A stretch of 64,000 bases of DNA. Origin: Sporomusa acidovorans. Its GTDB lineage: Bacteria; Bacillota; Negativicutes; Sporomusales; Sporomusaceae. Below the pieces are notes generated by a model. It worked only from the letters and a program-made list of their open reading frames with translations. It did no database searches and was not told the origin of the DNA. Shown one piece after another: positions 8,647-16,691 of this stretch (positions are counted from its first letter, which is position 1; each line of letters starts with the position of its first letter). Location of the stretch: contig NZ_FNAM01000027.1 in NCBI RefSeq assembly GCF_900101845.1, positions 1 to 64,000 of the forward strand, in the 5' to 3' direction. The position numbers and the translations under genes were made by a program.

Positions 8647-9045
8647 TCAGTTATAAGGATAATTTAAAGGGAACTCTGCTTCATGGAATGACATACAAAC
8701 CACTCTCCCTCTAATTTTCAGTTTAATATATACTTGTACAGGTTTATCTACAATAGGCGGTAATATAAATTGACCAAAGATCAGAAAATCCCCGCCTATC
8801 TCTTTATTATTGTCATCGTCTGTATAAGAATAATTGCTAACATCTAACCGCAATATTTCGTCACAAACCATCTGGTGATTAATTCCATATTTTTCTCTAA
8901 ACTCTCGTGTTTTATCTCTAATTCCTGTTTTCTGAACTATAGATAAGTTATTCGGATCAGTAAGTAAATCCCTAACTTTCTGCAGAAATTCCCCAACATC
9001 TTCCTCACTTTCCGTCCATCCCCGCTGCAAATAGATCACCGCCAA
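8647..9045 (-). CDS. MqsR-like toxin of type II toxin-antitoxin system
   Basis: 132 residues. The order of elements follows MqsR interferases: an N-terminal helix, KYGINHQMVCDEILRLDVSNY in the place of the E. coli LGLDFDGMCNVIIGL segment, then VYIKLKIRGRVVCMSFHEA matching VYLKITVIHDVLIVSFKE. Such proteins cut mRNA in the RelE fold. The start is uncertain: the TTG at 9045 and a GTG two codons later both lack a strong ribosome site. The antitoxin gene follows on the same strand. I infer mRNA cleavage from family likeness; identity to MqsR is low. Confidence 0.7.
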   Translation of the reverse strand: MAVIYLQRGWTESEEDVGEFLQKVRDLLTDPNNLSIVQKTGIRDKTREFREKYGINHQMVCDEILRLDVSNYSYTDDDNNKEIGGDFLIFGQFILPPIVDKPVQVYIKLKIRGRVVCMSFHEAEFPLNYPYN

Positions 9046-9088
9046 TGCTGCTATTCTTTAATACTATTATATACAAATCATTATAAAA

Positions 9089-9128
9089 AAACAACAAAAT
9101 AGTATCAAATGATACCATTTTGTTGTTT
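9089..9128 (-). terminator. rho-independent terminator after the DUF1643 gene
   Basis: The arms 9089-9107 and 9110-9128 pair over 19 bp with one mismatch, and the loop is 2 nt. On the minus strand the stem is followed by a run of T residues. It closes the transcript ending at 9144 and insulates the toxin operon. Confidence 0.8.
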
Positions 9129-9143
9129 GTAAAATTTTTACTA

Positions 9144-9659
9144 TCACGGATTCGTATCAAATTCTGTTACAGACTTCACTGAGAACCTTTCCAGTTTCCA
9201 ACTCAAGCGCATTCGCGGAAACAAAGGATGAAAACTGATCATCTGCATTTTGTCCGAAAACTCTCCTAGCTTCTCCAGAAAATATTTCTGGCGTTTCTGT
9301 ACAGTCTTACTGGTATCTCCCGCTTTGCCCCAGGCAATAATGATTGCGTCGACACGCGCTGCCGAGGCTAAAATCTGCTCCAAATTCTCCTGTTCGACTT
9401 CATCCTTCATGCTCTTTCTGCCGTCAACAGCCGAAAAGAGATTGACGATTTCCACAGTGCCAAAATCCATGCGATACAGATTATTCAATACATACATGGT
9501 CGTAGGGTCAACCAGCATGCCATCAGCATAGCTCGGACTGACCATCAGCACCATCGCCTTTTTCTTGTTTTTGTCCCATTCCTTCCGTAGCAGATAGCGG
9601 TGCTTTCGGTCTTCGGAAAATACCGCTTCCGTTTTAACCACACTCTTATCCGTTAGCAT
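9144..9659 (-). CDS. DUF1643 domain protein
   Basis: 171 residues from the ATG at 9659, which has GAGAGGG upstream; a TTG two codons earlier is less likely. Family marks: a VLMVSPSYADGMLVDPTT segment near residue 40 (the N-P-S-x-A-D-x-x-x-D-P-T pattern), then VEIVNLFSA, then IIIAWGKAG, and a C-terminal MISFHPLFPRMRL. The function of the family is unknown. In staphylococcal SCC elements a DUF1643 gene lies downstream of the ccr recombinases, and this gene has the same relative place and orientation here. It overlaps the preceding 147-residue gene by 14 nt, so the two are translationally linked. Confidence 0.85.
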   Translation of the reverse strand: MLTDKSVVKTEAVFSEDRKHRYLLRKEWDKNKKKAMVLMVSPSYADGMLVDPTTMYVLNNLYRMDFGTVEIVNLFSAVDGRKSMKDEVEQENLEQILASAARVDAIIIAWGKAGDTSKTVQKRQKYFLEKLGEFSDKMQMISFHPLFPRMRLSWKLERFSVKSVTEFDTNP

Positions 9660-10086
9660 CTTCAATCCCTCTCGTTAGAGCTATTAATCCAGGTAAATCC
9701 TCGCGAAAAAGCTTCATAAAGGCTGTTTTTGAAATCATTCCATGTTCAATTACATCATCGTTATCCCCAAGCAGCCGATAGTAAATGGTTTCACCTAGGA
9801 TGGCATACTGTAGCAAATATTCATCATCACCGTCCATAGCAGCATCAATCCACTCGTCATCGGGAACGCTGTCCATATCACCGAAATACGTCCGCTGATC
9901 CGTACTGACGGTTTCACAATCCCGCTTGGCCACGTAATGAGCCGCCGGGTCACCCACGTTTACCCGATAAGAATCCTTTGTTTCCGACAGCACCTGAAAT
10001 TCCTGACCGATCTTCTTGGCGTACCAAAAGTCCGGCGAAGACGCCCTGATAATTCGAATGCGAATGCGTTTCTTACTTTTTTCCAT
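9646..10086 (-). CDS. hypothetical protein upstream of DUF1643
   Basis: About 146 residues from the ATG at 10086 with GGGGTGA upstream; a GTG at 10092 is an alternative. The N-terminus is very basic (KSKKRIRIRIIRA). The middle contains VGDPAAHYVAKRDCETV and an acidic stretch DDEWIDAAMDGDDEY. No family is recognised. The end overlaps the DUF1643 start, so the pair probably works together or is at least co-expressed. Confidence 0.6.
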   Translation of the reverse strand: MEKSKKRIRIRIIRASSPDFWYAKKIGQEFQVLSETKDSYRVNVGDPAAHYVAKRDCETVSTDQRTYFGDMDSVPDDEWIDAAMDGDDEYLLQYAILGETIYYRLLGDNDDVIEHGMISKTAFMKLFREDLPGLIALTRGIEDANG

Positions 10087-10215
10087 CGACACTCATCACC
10101 CCGTCTCCACCAGACTGACCTAGCTGAAAAGCATTTAGGATTTGTCCCTCTCTCACATGAGCTATTTTTAGCATTTCTTATCTTCCTTTCTTAGTAATAG
10201 TAGAGTAAAAACAGA

Positions 10216-10254
10216 GAAGACCTATCAGCTTCCTTTATTGGCTGATAGGTCTTC
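10216..10254 (-). terminator. bidirectional-type terminator hairpin
   Basis: GAAGACCTATCAGC (10216-10229) pairs perfectly with 10241-10254, with an 11-nt loop. On the minus strand CTCTGTTTTT follows, serving the secreted-protein gene that ends at 10284. The stem is nearly the same sequence as the hairpin at 12544-12581. Confidence 0.7.
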
Positions 10255-10283
10255 CTTTTGTAATGCTATTCTGTTACATACCA

Positions 10284-10703
10284 TTAATCGGTTACCGGCT
10301 GCAATATCGCCTTGGCCGGTATGTATCTTTCACCTTCTACTTGGACTCTGAAAACCTGCCACAGCAGCGTACCATCATCACTAAAAATCAGGTATGCCCA
10401 CCCTTGGGCATTGCTGTACCCGCTTTGCCAGCGTACGATATACTCGTTCGTTTTGTCCTCACTGGCCCCCTCAATCGAAATCTTGTCCCTGGAATCATCA
10501 ATGCGACTTCCATTCCTTGCCCAGCCTGTATGCTGGCCCCATACCTTGTTGCCCTCACGCCAGAGGGTCATAGAAAATCCGCTGCCCTGCTGTTCGTTTT
10601 TGTAAACCCACTCACTGACAGCAGGCTCAGCAAATACCGCTACGGATTGCAAAACAAGCAGAATCCCAATAATTATTACTCCACATAGTTTTTTGCTTTT
10701 CAC
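10284..10703 (-). CDS. small secreted protein with signal peptide
   Basis: 139 residues from a GTG with AAGGAG 11 nt upstream. A clear Sec signal peptide is visible (KSKKLCGVIIIGILLVLQSV, then AVFA before EPAV). The mature part of about 110 residues is rich in Gly, Trp and Ser (YKNEQQGSGFSMTLWREG, GWAYLIFSDDG) and looks like a small beta-rich domain. No catalytic motif is seen and no family recognised. It probably acts outside the inner membrane. Confidence 0.6.
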   Translation of the reverse strand: MKSKKLCGVIIIGILLVLQSVAVFAEPAVSEWVYKNEQQGSGFSMTLWREGNKVWGQHTGWARNGSRIDDSRDKISIEGASEDKTNEYIVRWQSGYSNAQGWAYLIFSDDGTLLWQVFRVQVEGERYIPAKAILQPVTD

Positions 10704-10757
10704 TAATATGCGCGCTCCTTATTCGTCTCTTCAGAACGGTCAACTCACCATTCCTGA

Positions 10758-10943
10758 CTAAGTGTTTCGAGTAAGCCAATATAAAGCAAAACAAACGCTC
10801 AAAATGATAGCCAACGTAAACGGCAATAATGCTGTTGTCAGCCATATGACCAGACCAATAGGTATCACAATTGCAACAAGGGGAGCTAGTCCCATGATAT
10901 ATCCTGCTATAGCCAGCACAATCGCAATCAATGTAAAACTCAT
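10758..10943 (-). CDS. small two-helix membrane protein
   Basis: 61 residues, almost entirely hydrophobic (MSFTLIAIVLAIAGYIMG, then two more apolar stretches). The true start is the ATG at 10943 with GGAGG in front. It overlaps the stop of the upstream membrane-protein gene as ATGA, so the two are translationally coupled. The longer frame starting at 11012 has no ribosome site. Function unknown. Confidence 0.65.
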   Translation of the reverse strand: MSFTLIAIVLAIAGYIMGLAPLVAIVIPIGLVIWLTTALLPFTLAIILSVCFALYWLTRNT

Positions 10944-11437
10944 GCCTGAATCCTCCTGGACTGGATTTTCTCCTTGCTGACAACAGCAATTGCTCCTATA
11001 AAAACAAGGCATGTACTAATAAAACCGCAATAGTATGACCAATCAGCAGGTACAAGCAGCAATCGCTTTATAATGGCTGGAATGGCTCCGAATAAAATAA
11101 AACCAACACCGCCGAGTATAGCTAACGGTATCCCCAAAATGCCCCATACTATTTTCCACAGCATTGCATCAGGGAAGCTCTCAACATATAACGTATATGT
11201 ACCACCTAAAGCACCAATAAGAAAAAAGCTGCATGTTCTAAGTCCATTTTTTACCCCATCTATAAATGCAAGCTGATCTTGAGTTGTTAAGTGGGTCCGA
11301 AATATTTTTAATTGAGATTTTAGACCAAATACCGATATATCCGTAAGGTCAGTTGATGGCGTAACTACCCAATTACCCTGGAAGCCAACCCCGACTATCG
11401 CTAAAATGATAATTATTGCCACATATTTCATTGTCAT
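10940..11437 (-). CDS. membrane protein, unknown function
   Basis: 165 residues from the ATG at 11437, preceded by AAAGGAGGAG. Hydrophobic segments: the N-terminal helix (MKYVAIIIILAIVGVGF), one near the middle (LRTCSFFLIGALGGTYTLYV), a long one (GILGIPLAILGGVGFILFG) and a C-terminal one (YCGFISTCLVFIGAIAVV). It is coupled to the 61-residue membrane protein. No motif points to a function. Confidence 0.6.
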   Translation of the reverse strand: MTMKYVAIIIILAIVGVGFQGNWVVTPSTDLTDISVFGLKSQLKIFRTHLTTQDQLAFIDGVKNGLRTCSFFLIGALGGTYTLYVESFPDAMLWKIVWGILGIPLAILGGVGFILFGAIPAIIKRLLLVPADWSYYCGFISTCLVFIGAIAVVSKEKIQSRRIQA

Positions 11438-11603
11438 CCTACTCCTCCTTTGGTTCAAACTCTGCATTTTTTACCGTGTCTTGTACCACTTTGTTACAAA
11501 TTATAGCACTTCTTGCATATAAACTGCAAGTAAAAAACAATTATACTGTCGTGCTTGTCCGACTCTCCCTCTCTATAATGAAAGGTAATGGAGGTGGAGC
11601 TTT

Positions 11604-11864
11604 TTGCCATCAAAATACCTGCCCGAATTCCGGGAAATCGGACGCAAAATTGCCTATTACCGTACGCTAAGAGGGCTTTCGCAGGAAGCTCTGGCCGACA
11701 AAATTGACATCAGCACCAGCTATCTGAGCAAAATAGAGGCCCCCAATTCGACGATGACCTTTTCGCTGGAGGTACTGTTCCAGATTGCCGAGGCACTCAA
11801 TATCAGCATTGGCGTGTTCTTTCGTCCTATTGACCTGCAAAATACCGACAATAAAATTGAGTAA
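11604..11864 (+). CDS. XRE-family HTH regulator
   Basis: 86 residues, the only plus-strand gene in the element apart from the IS. It starts at TTG behind GGAGGTGG. Residues 9-65 form a Cro/C1-type helix-turn-helix (IGRKIAYYRTLRGLSQEAL, DKIDISTSYLSKIEAPNS, LEVLFQIAEALNISIGVFF). A TATAAT lies 24 bp upstream of the start. It sits between the recombinase operon and the cargo block and points the other way, so it may control excision or the flanking minus-strand genes. That role is inference. Confidence 0.85.
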   Translation: MPSKYLPEFREIGRKIAYYRTLRGLSQEALADKIDISTSYLSKIEAPNSTMTFSLEVLFQIAEALNISIGVFFRPIDLQNTDNKIE

Positions 11865-11900
11865 AAAACGCGGTTACCGGTTTGGTAAGTGCGTTTTTTT
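11864..11900 (+). terminator. bidirectional terminator after the XRE gene
   Basis: AAAAAACGC with GTTACC on one side pairs with GGTAAG and GCGTTTTTT on the other, leaving a short loop. A T7 run follows on the plus strand and A-rich sequence precedes it, so it also serves the converging small gene ending at 11906. Confidence 0.7.
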
Positions 11901-11905
11901 AAACT

Positions 11906-12112
11906 TCAATCGTCCTCCAGATACTCGGTAATCAGTACATCCAGGGCTTGCTGGCAGTAGGGGAGAACAGCACGGGAAAGGCCCTCGGCTAATTCCTGGC
12001 TGTACAAAGCGGCCTGGATTTTCTGTTCCGTGGGTTCAATTCCTTGCAGTCGCAAGGCTTCCAGCACATCGTTACGCCCTAGTTTAATAACAAGGATGAT
12101 CTGCTTATCCAT
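11906..12112 (-). CDS. small hypothetical protein downstream of the recombinases
   Basis: 68 residues, predicted mainly helical (MDKQIILVIKLGRNDVLEAL, acidic C-terminus EYLEDD). The ATG directly abuts the stop of the upstream gene, with GGAGGTGAG inside that gene's last codons, so translation is coupled. In staphylococcal SCC elements two small conserved genes (DUF950, DUF960) follow the recombinases. This gene has the same position, but I see no sequence basis to equate them. Confidence 0.65.
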   Translation of the reverse strand: MDKQIILVIKLGRNDVLEALRLQGIEPTEQKIQAALYSQELAEGLSRAVLPYCQQALDVLITEYLEDD

Positions 12113-12463
12113 CTAGCTCACCTCCCCCGTTAGCTGCCAGCCAGTAAGCGGCAGAAGCGCTATGGGCAAAATGACAACCACGCCGAAATCATTTCCCAAC
12201 AAAATAAGCGCACTAACATATGAAGTCTGGTCAGTCGCCAGGACTTCCACATATTCGGGCAGAGCCGTCCGAAGCTGTTCGGGCAGATCTTTTACGTCCG
12301 TCTCTGTTTCCAGCACCAGCACATAGCCGCCATAGCCGCTGTCAATGTCCCGGTCCTCGCCATAGTCCCTGTCCAAAATAGTCACGGCTTCTTTTACAGC
12401 AGCAGCCACTTCCTGGGGCAGATTCAAGTCCTCGCACTCTCTGACATGTGCAATTGTAAGCAT
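12113..12463 (-). CDS. hypothetical protein downstream of the recombinases
   Basis: 116 residues with GGAAGGTG before the ATG. Central features are an acidic repeat-like stretch (LDRDYGEDRDIDSGYGG) and YVLVLETETDV, and a hydrophobic C-terminus (FGVVVILPIALLPL). No family is recognised. It starts 25 nt after the recombinase stop and is followed immediately by the 68-residue gene, so all three are one transcript. Confidence 0.65.
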   Translation of the reverse strand: MLTIAHVRECEDLNLPQEVAAAVKEAVTILDRDYGEDRDIDSGYGGYVLVLETETDVKDLPEQLRTALPEYVEVLATDQTSYVSALILLGNDFGVVVILPIALLPLTGWQLTGEVS

Positions 12464-12488
12464 TCGTTACACCTTCCCATCAGCAAAC

Positions 12489-14156
12489 TCAAATCGCAAT
12501 CCTCCATTTGGGACGCTTCTTTCTATTTGCCCCAAAATGTAACAAAGACCCATCAGCCTGTACTTCGGCTGATGGGTCTTTTCCCACCCCTGAGTCGGGG
12601 TCAAAGTGTAAAATAATCCGGTCAATAGTTTTGTCTGCATTCAGGGTAATTTCCCTGATGACCAGATGCAGGAGTGTCTTTTTCTGCTCTGGTGACGCGG
12701 CTTGCAGCACCCGGTTGAATTGCCCCAGAAACTGCCTGACCATCGCTACCGTTACTTCCTGGCCCGTATCCTCCTCCATTTCACTGTCAATCTCGGCTCT
12801 GCGGGTGCACAGGTTTCTGGCTTCCGCCGCCAGCGTGTCCAGGCGAAGGGCTAGTGCCTCCCGGTCCAAGCCGTCCATCTCGTACACTTCCAGGATGCGG
12901 CGCTTTTTCGTTTCAATTTGCGCCAGGTTTTCCTCAATGGCGGCCCGTTCCTCCAGTAATGCGTCGCCGCTGCCCCGCCGCTTTTGGTTCACCGCCTTTA
13001 CAATGGCGGTCAGCAGTTTTGGCTGGTGCAATACTAGAGGAATACGCTCCAGAACATAGGCTTCGGCATAGTCGGCCCGTACCGAGTTGGCATGACAGAC
13101 GGTACTGCCCTTGCCCTTGAACTGACCGCAGGAATAATAACGCAGCGCCACTTTACTGCCATCCTTTAAGCGGTAATGGGAACGGCTGATGACCATCGGC
13201 GTACCGCATTCAGGACAGCGAATCAGACCTGTCAGAAGATTTTCACTGTCATGCACACGGGGCGACGCCTTGGAGCGCTTGGCAAACATCTCTTGCACCT
13301 GTTCCCACTGTTCGCGGCTGATAATGGCTTCATGCCTGCCTTCCGTTAGAATGGGCTTATCATTTTTACCGCGCCGCCGGGTTTCGCTCCAGCCCTCGTA
13401 GCGGTTATAGCGGACCGTACCTGCATAGATTGGATTTTTCAGGATTTCCCTTACGGAATCGGGAGCAAAGAAATTACCTTTCTTAGTCTTCGCGCCCTCC
13501 CGGTTGAGTTGCGTGGCAATGGCCCGGAACCCCTTACCCGCAGCGTACAGGTCAAAAATCTTTTTGATAATGACTGCCTCCTCCGGCACAACGACCAGGC
13601 GGGTTTTCCGTTTCTTGCCTGTGCCGCCAGAGTCCTCCACGCTGCAGTAACCCAAACAGGCCCCGCCGTTGCGAAACCCCATCCGCGCACGCTGCTTCAT
13701 GCCGAGCTTCACATTATCAACAATGGTATTGCGCTCGAATTCACCGACCGCCCCCATCATATGCAAGGAGAACCGTCCCATCGGCGTAGCCGTATCGAAG
13801 TTCTCAGAGCAGGAACGAAAGGAGACCTTATGCTTGTCCAGATGAGAAACAATTTTCATTAAGTCATACATTTTTCTGGACATGCGGTTAAACTTCCAAA
13901 CCATGACCTCATCAAACCGGCCCAGCTCGGCATCCCGCAGCAGCTTCTGCAGCTTGGCCCGTTTGGTCATTTCCTTGCCGCTAACCCCTGGATCGACATA
14001 CTCCGCCACGATTTCCTTATTGTTACTCTTGCAATGTTGCCGCAGGATGTCTAGTTGGGCTTCGATGGAGTAGCCATGCTCGGCCTGTTCCTCGGTCGAC
14101 ACCCGGACGTAGAGGGCAACCCTGCTTGCCTTTTCCAGTTTCTCTGCTGCTTGCAT
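12489..14156 (-). CDS. large serine recombinase (Ccr-like), intact
   Basis: 555 residues, the usual length for Ccr and phage large serine recombinases. It carries the catalytic resolvase domain (S20 in LYVRVSTEEQ, VWKFNRMSRKM, MGAVGEFERNTIVDNVK), the recombinase domain (AAGKGFRAIATQLNREG), a zinc ribbon (RCPECGTPM, YYSCGQFKGKGSTVC), then a long coiled coil (EERAAIEENLAQIETKKRRI). It would catalyse att-site recombination through a serine-DNA linkage, without a replicative step. It lies directly after a frameshifted homologue, like the ccrA-ccrB pair of SCC. A short leader ORF and stem lie upstream. Unusually, a terminator-like stem sits inside its last codons. Confidence 0.93.
   Translation of the reverse strand: MQAAEKLEKASRVALYVRVSTEEQAEHGYSIEAQLDILRQHCKSNNKEIVAEYVDPGVSGKEMTKRAKLQKLLRDAELGRFDEVMVWKFNRMSRKMYDLMKIVSHLDKHKVSFRSCSENFDTATPMGRFSLHMMGAVGEFERNTIVDNVKLGMKQRARMGFRNGGACLGYCSVEDSGGTGKKRKTRLVVVPEEAVIIKKIFDLYAAGKGFRAIATQLNREGAKTKKGNFFAPDSVREILKNPIYAGTVRYNRYEGWSETRRRGKNDKPILTEGRHEAIISREQWEQVQEMFAKRSKASPRVHDSENLLTGLIRCPECGTPMVISRSHYRLKDGSKVALRYYSCGQFKGKGSTVCHANSVRADYAEAYVLERIPLVLHQPKLLTAIVKAVNQKRRGSGDALLEERAAIEENLAQIETKKRRILEVYEMDGLDREALALRLDTLAAEARNLCTRRAEIDSEMEEDTGQEVTVAMVRQFLGQFNRVLQAASPEQKKTLLHLVIREITLNADKTIDRIILHFDPDSGVGKDPSAEVQADGSLLHFGANRKKRPKWRIAI
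12544..12581 (-). repeat. terminator-like hairpin inside the 3' end of the recombinase gene
   Basis: AAAGACCCATCAGC (12544-12557) pairs perfectly over 14 bp with 12568-12581, with a 10-nt loop. It lies within the coding sequence, about 17 codons before the stop. The stem shares 12 of 14 bases with the hairpin at 10216-10254, so the two are copies of one repeat. Confidence 0.65.
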
Positions 14157-14180
14157 CGCAGAGCACCTCCTTAGTTAAAC

Positions 14181-14225
14181 TTATTGCATTTTTGAGGGCA
14201 GAATAGCCGCCCTCCATGCCCTCAT
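14181..14225 (-). promoter_or_regulatory. leader mini-ORF and stem before the recombinase gene (repeat copy A)
   Basis: On the minus strand an ATG opens a 14-codon frame (MRAWRAAILPSKMQ) that ends 24 nt before the recombinase ATG. The sequence GAGGGC...GGAGGGCGG...TGCCCTC can fold on itself. The same opening (ATGAGGGC, coding MRA) recurs before two other genes of the element, at 18793-18807 and 22351-22410. This suggests a shared leader or attenuation device. Confidence 0.45.
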
Positions 14226-14233
14226 TGCAGAAA

Positions 14234-15762
14234 CTAGATAGCTACACGCAGCGGCAGTCCTTCGCCTTGCTCGGTAGCGAGAGTGGACGGCAGTTGCAAA
14301 TCAATACCCACTACCTGCCGCTCTTCGTTGACATAAATTTTATGAGCAAGCTGCCGTATGAGTTTGCTCCTCTGTTCGGGCTTCGCTTGCGAAAGCACCT
14401 GCTGAAAAACGCAAAAGGCCGCCCGTATGTCCGCTTCAGACCAACAGTCAGGTTGCTCTGCCATTGGCACGCTTTCCACTAAAACCGCTTGCCAGCTTTT
14501 CCTTTCCGCCGCAATATCCCCCATAGCAGTCAGGAAGGCTGGCTTGTCCAAAAATCCTTCCTCATAACGGCGCAATAGTTCCTTAGACTGCCTGCCAAGC
14601 TCAGTAAGCTTCCGCTCTGCCTGCTCGCGCTGCTCAATTTGCGGCAGAACAGCCTGTTCGTACTGTTGACGGAGGACCTCGGTCACGCGGCGCAGCCAAA
14701 AGGGGCTGGTGAGAAATTCCTGCAGCCAGGTCAGCACTTTGGCATCAGCCTCGACGGCGCGAACGCTATTAGGCTTACAAACCGTACTGCCTTTGTTGAG
14801 ATAGGCTCCGCAGGCGTAATAATGATTGATGCGATAGCTGCCATCCTTGCGCTTGCTTTTGGTATGGGACGGCAACATGCCGCTGCCGCAGGCGGGACAT
14901 TTGAGCAAGCCCGACAATAGGTATTCATGGTCTATTACTTTCTGAACAGGTTTAGTCTGTTCGCAAAGCCTCAACTGAACAGCTTCCCACAGTTCCTTGC
15001 TGACAATCGGCTCATGCAGGCCGTCGTAATATACCTCGCCAAAGCGCGTTTTACCGACGTAGGCCGCATTTGTCAGGATTCCTTTAACCGTATTGAGGGT
15101 AAATGCCTTGCCCGTCTTGCCTGTCTTGTTTTCCCCGTTTAAACGGTTGACGATGGCCTTATATCCCAGTCCTGCCGCATACAGGGTAAATATCTCCATG
15201 ACCGTTTCGGCCTCTTCCGCTATGATTTCCAGCTTACCGCCGCCGCGCAAGTCTTCCTCATCAGCCACCATGCGGTAGCCCAGCATCATGCCGCCGCCCC
15301 ACCGTCCCGACTTGGCCCGTCTTTCCATGCCGATGAGGGAGGCTTCCATCCAGGCCTCCCGCTGCATCTGGGCAACGGCTCCCAACATCGTAAGAGCAAA
15401 GTTGCCCCCAGGCGTCGACATGTCAAACGCTTCATTCAGACTGCGGACAGCAACGCCCAAACCTTGCAGTTCCGAGAAAACTTCCAATAGGTAATCAAGC
15501 TTGCGACTGAGGCGGCTAATGGTCCAGACCAGCACCGCCCCGAAACAGCCGCGCCGGGCATCCCGCAGGGAGGGCATTCAGGCCTTCACGGTCCCCCCGA
15601 ACGCCCGAAATGGCCTTCATCTCTATAGATGTCATATACAAGCTTGTTCCGCAGCTTGACCTCGGCTCGCAGCGCCGCCTCCTGTGCTTCCAGGCTGAAA
15701 CCGTCCACCTGCTCTTCGCGGCTGACTCTTACATAGAGAGCAACCTGTTGTTCCTTATACAT
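14234..15762 (-). pseudogene. large serine recombinase with two single-base frameshifts
   Basis: The gene starts at the ATG at 15762 behind AAAGGGG: MYKEQQVALYVRVSREEQ with catalytic S14, and a frame that breaks after IYRDEG. Removing one C near 15612 and one near 15569 restores a single frame (DEGISGVRGDREGLNAL, RDARRGCFGAVLVW) that joins the downstream 447 residues. The rest is complete: recombinase domain, zinc ribbon (CPACGSGM, YYACGAYLNKGSTVC) and coiled coil. The intact product would be about 508 residues. Either it is decayed, leaving the neighbour as sole recombinase, or the two C-insertions are sequencing errors. It is the first of the recombinase pair. Confidence 0.85.
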
Positions 15763-15776
15763 ACCATAGCCCCTTT

Positions 15777-15959
15777 CTAGGCGGCGTTTTCAGCCGGTGC
15801 GGAGTTAACCGCACGGCTGTTTGCCTGCTTAGTTTTCTGCCCGTCTGCCTTTGCCGCCGCATCACTCGGGGGATTGGTTTTCAGATAATCAACTATCATT
15901 TCGGCCACCAGATTGGCTACCATTTCATATTGATACGCTACACTTTCCGATACCTCCAT
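15777..15959 (-). CDS. small protein upstream of the recombinase pair
   Basis: 60 residues from the ATG at 15959 with GGAGGAAC about 8 nt upstream. The N-terminal half is helical (MEVSESVAYQYEMVANLVAE), the C-terminal half Ala/Lys/Asn-rich and probably disordered. It ends 14 nt before the recombinase start. SCC elements carry small conserved genes just before ccr, but no homology is claimed here. Confidence 0.6.
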   Translation of the reverse strand: MEVSESVAYQYEMVANLVAEMIVDYLKTNPPSDAAAKADGQKTKQANSRAVNSAPAENAA

Positions 15960-16076
15960 TGCCAAGTTCCTCCTTCTATTGAAACCTTTCCGTTAAGGAA
16001 AGGAATGAAAACGCTTAGTTTTTATTACGGTCTAGAATGACTTTTAAGATAATCACGACAATTTCCAACCAAGGCA

Positions 16077-16691
16077 TCAGCCGATCAGCCCCTTTTCCTT
16101 GAAGCTGACGTAACGCCCTTGTCCGACTATGAGATGGTCAACCACCTGCACATCCAAAATTTTTCCCGCCTCTACCAGCTTTCGGGTTAATGCAATGTCT
16201 TCGGGACTGGGACTCGGGTCACCGCTGGGATGGTTATGAATGAGAATAACGGTCGCCGCCAGGAGACGCACGGCCCGGCCAAACACCATGCGAGGGTCGA
16301 CCAGCGCCGCGCTTATTGTCCCTTGCGATACGGTTTCTTCGGCTAAAATGCCGTTTTTGGTGTTGAGATAGAGCACGCGAAACTGTTCGACAGGCAGGTG
16401 CTGCATATCCACTACCCGTTCAAATACGTCCTGCGGCGCACGGATGACGGGCGGCAGTTTGGCGTTCACGCGGTAAATGCGCTTAGCCAGCTCACACAGA
16501 TACTGAAGCTGCCTGGCCTTAACGGGACCAATGCCTCTGATGCGCTCTAATTCCTGGGGATAGCTCCGCAAAAGCGCCTGCTGGACGCTGCCATACTCGG
16601 TCAGCAGTTCCCGCACTGCAGGCTTAGGCAGAACAACTTCCAAAAGCTCCTCGTCGGCCACGTTAGAAAGGCTGGTAAAAGGCAGGGTCAT
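16077..16691 (-). CDS. radC: RadC-family JAB/MPN protein
   Basis: 204 residues from the ATG at 16691 behind AAAGGAG. A UPF0758 N-terminal helix-hairpin-helix (IRGIGPVKARQLQYL) is followed by the JAMM metalloprotease-like fold with the HNHPSGDPSPSPED motif and VDHLIVGQGRYVSF. The family was once called a DNA-repair protein, but its real role is unknown. RadC genes are common on mobile elements, including SCC, plasmids and pathogenicity islands. The gene overlaps the end of its upstream neighbour by 29 nt. Confidence 0.9.
   Translation of the reverse strand: MTLPFTSLSNVADEELLEVVLPKPAVRELLTEYGSVQQALLRSYPQELERIRGIGPVKARQLQYLCELAKRIYRVNAKLPPVIRAPQDVFERVVDMQHLPVEQFRVLYLNTKNGILAEETVSQGTISAALVDPRMVFGRAVRLLAATVILIHNHPSGDPSPSPEDIALTRKLVEAGKILDVQVVDHLIVGQGRYVSFKEKGLIG

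Noticed and set aside
7605..9045. The Panacea/MqsR-like pair as a CRISPR- or retron-associated unit.
   Set aside because: No repeat array, Cas gene, reverse transcriptase or msr/msd-like structure is seen nearby.
11478..11500. GTACCACT shared between this intergenic stretch and the rlmH end.
   Set aside because: An 8-base match in 26 kb on two strands is expected by chance, and the flanks do not match.
12508..13059. Long plus-strand ORFs opposite both recombinase genes and the primase.
   Set aside because: Antisense shadows of GC-rich coding sequence without ribosome sites or family motifs.
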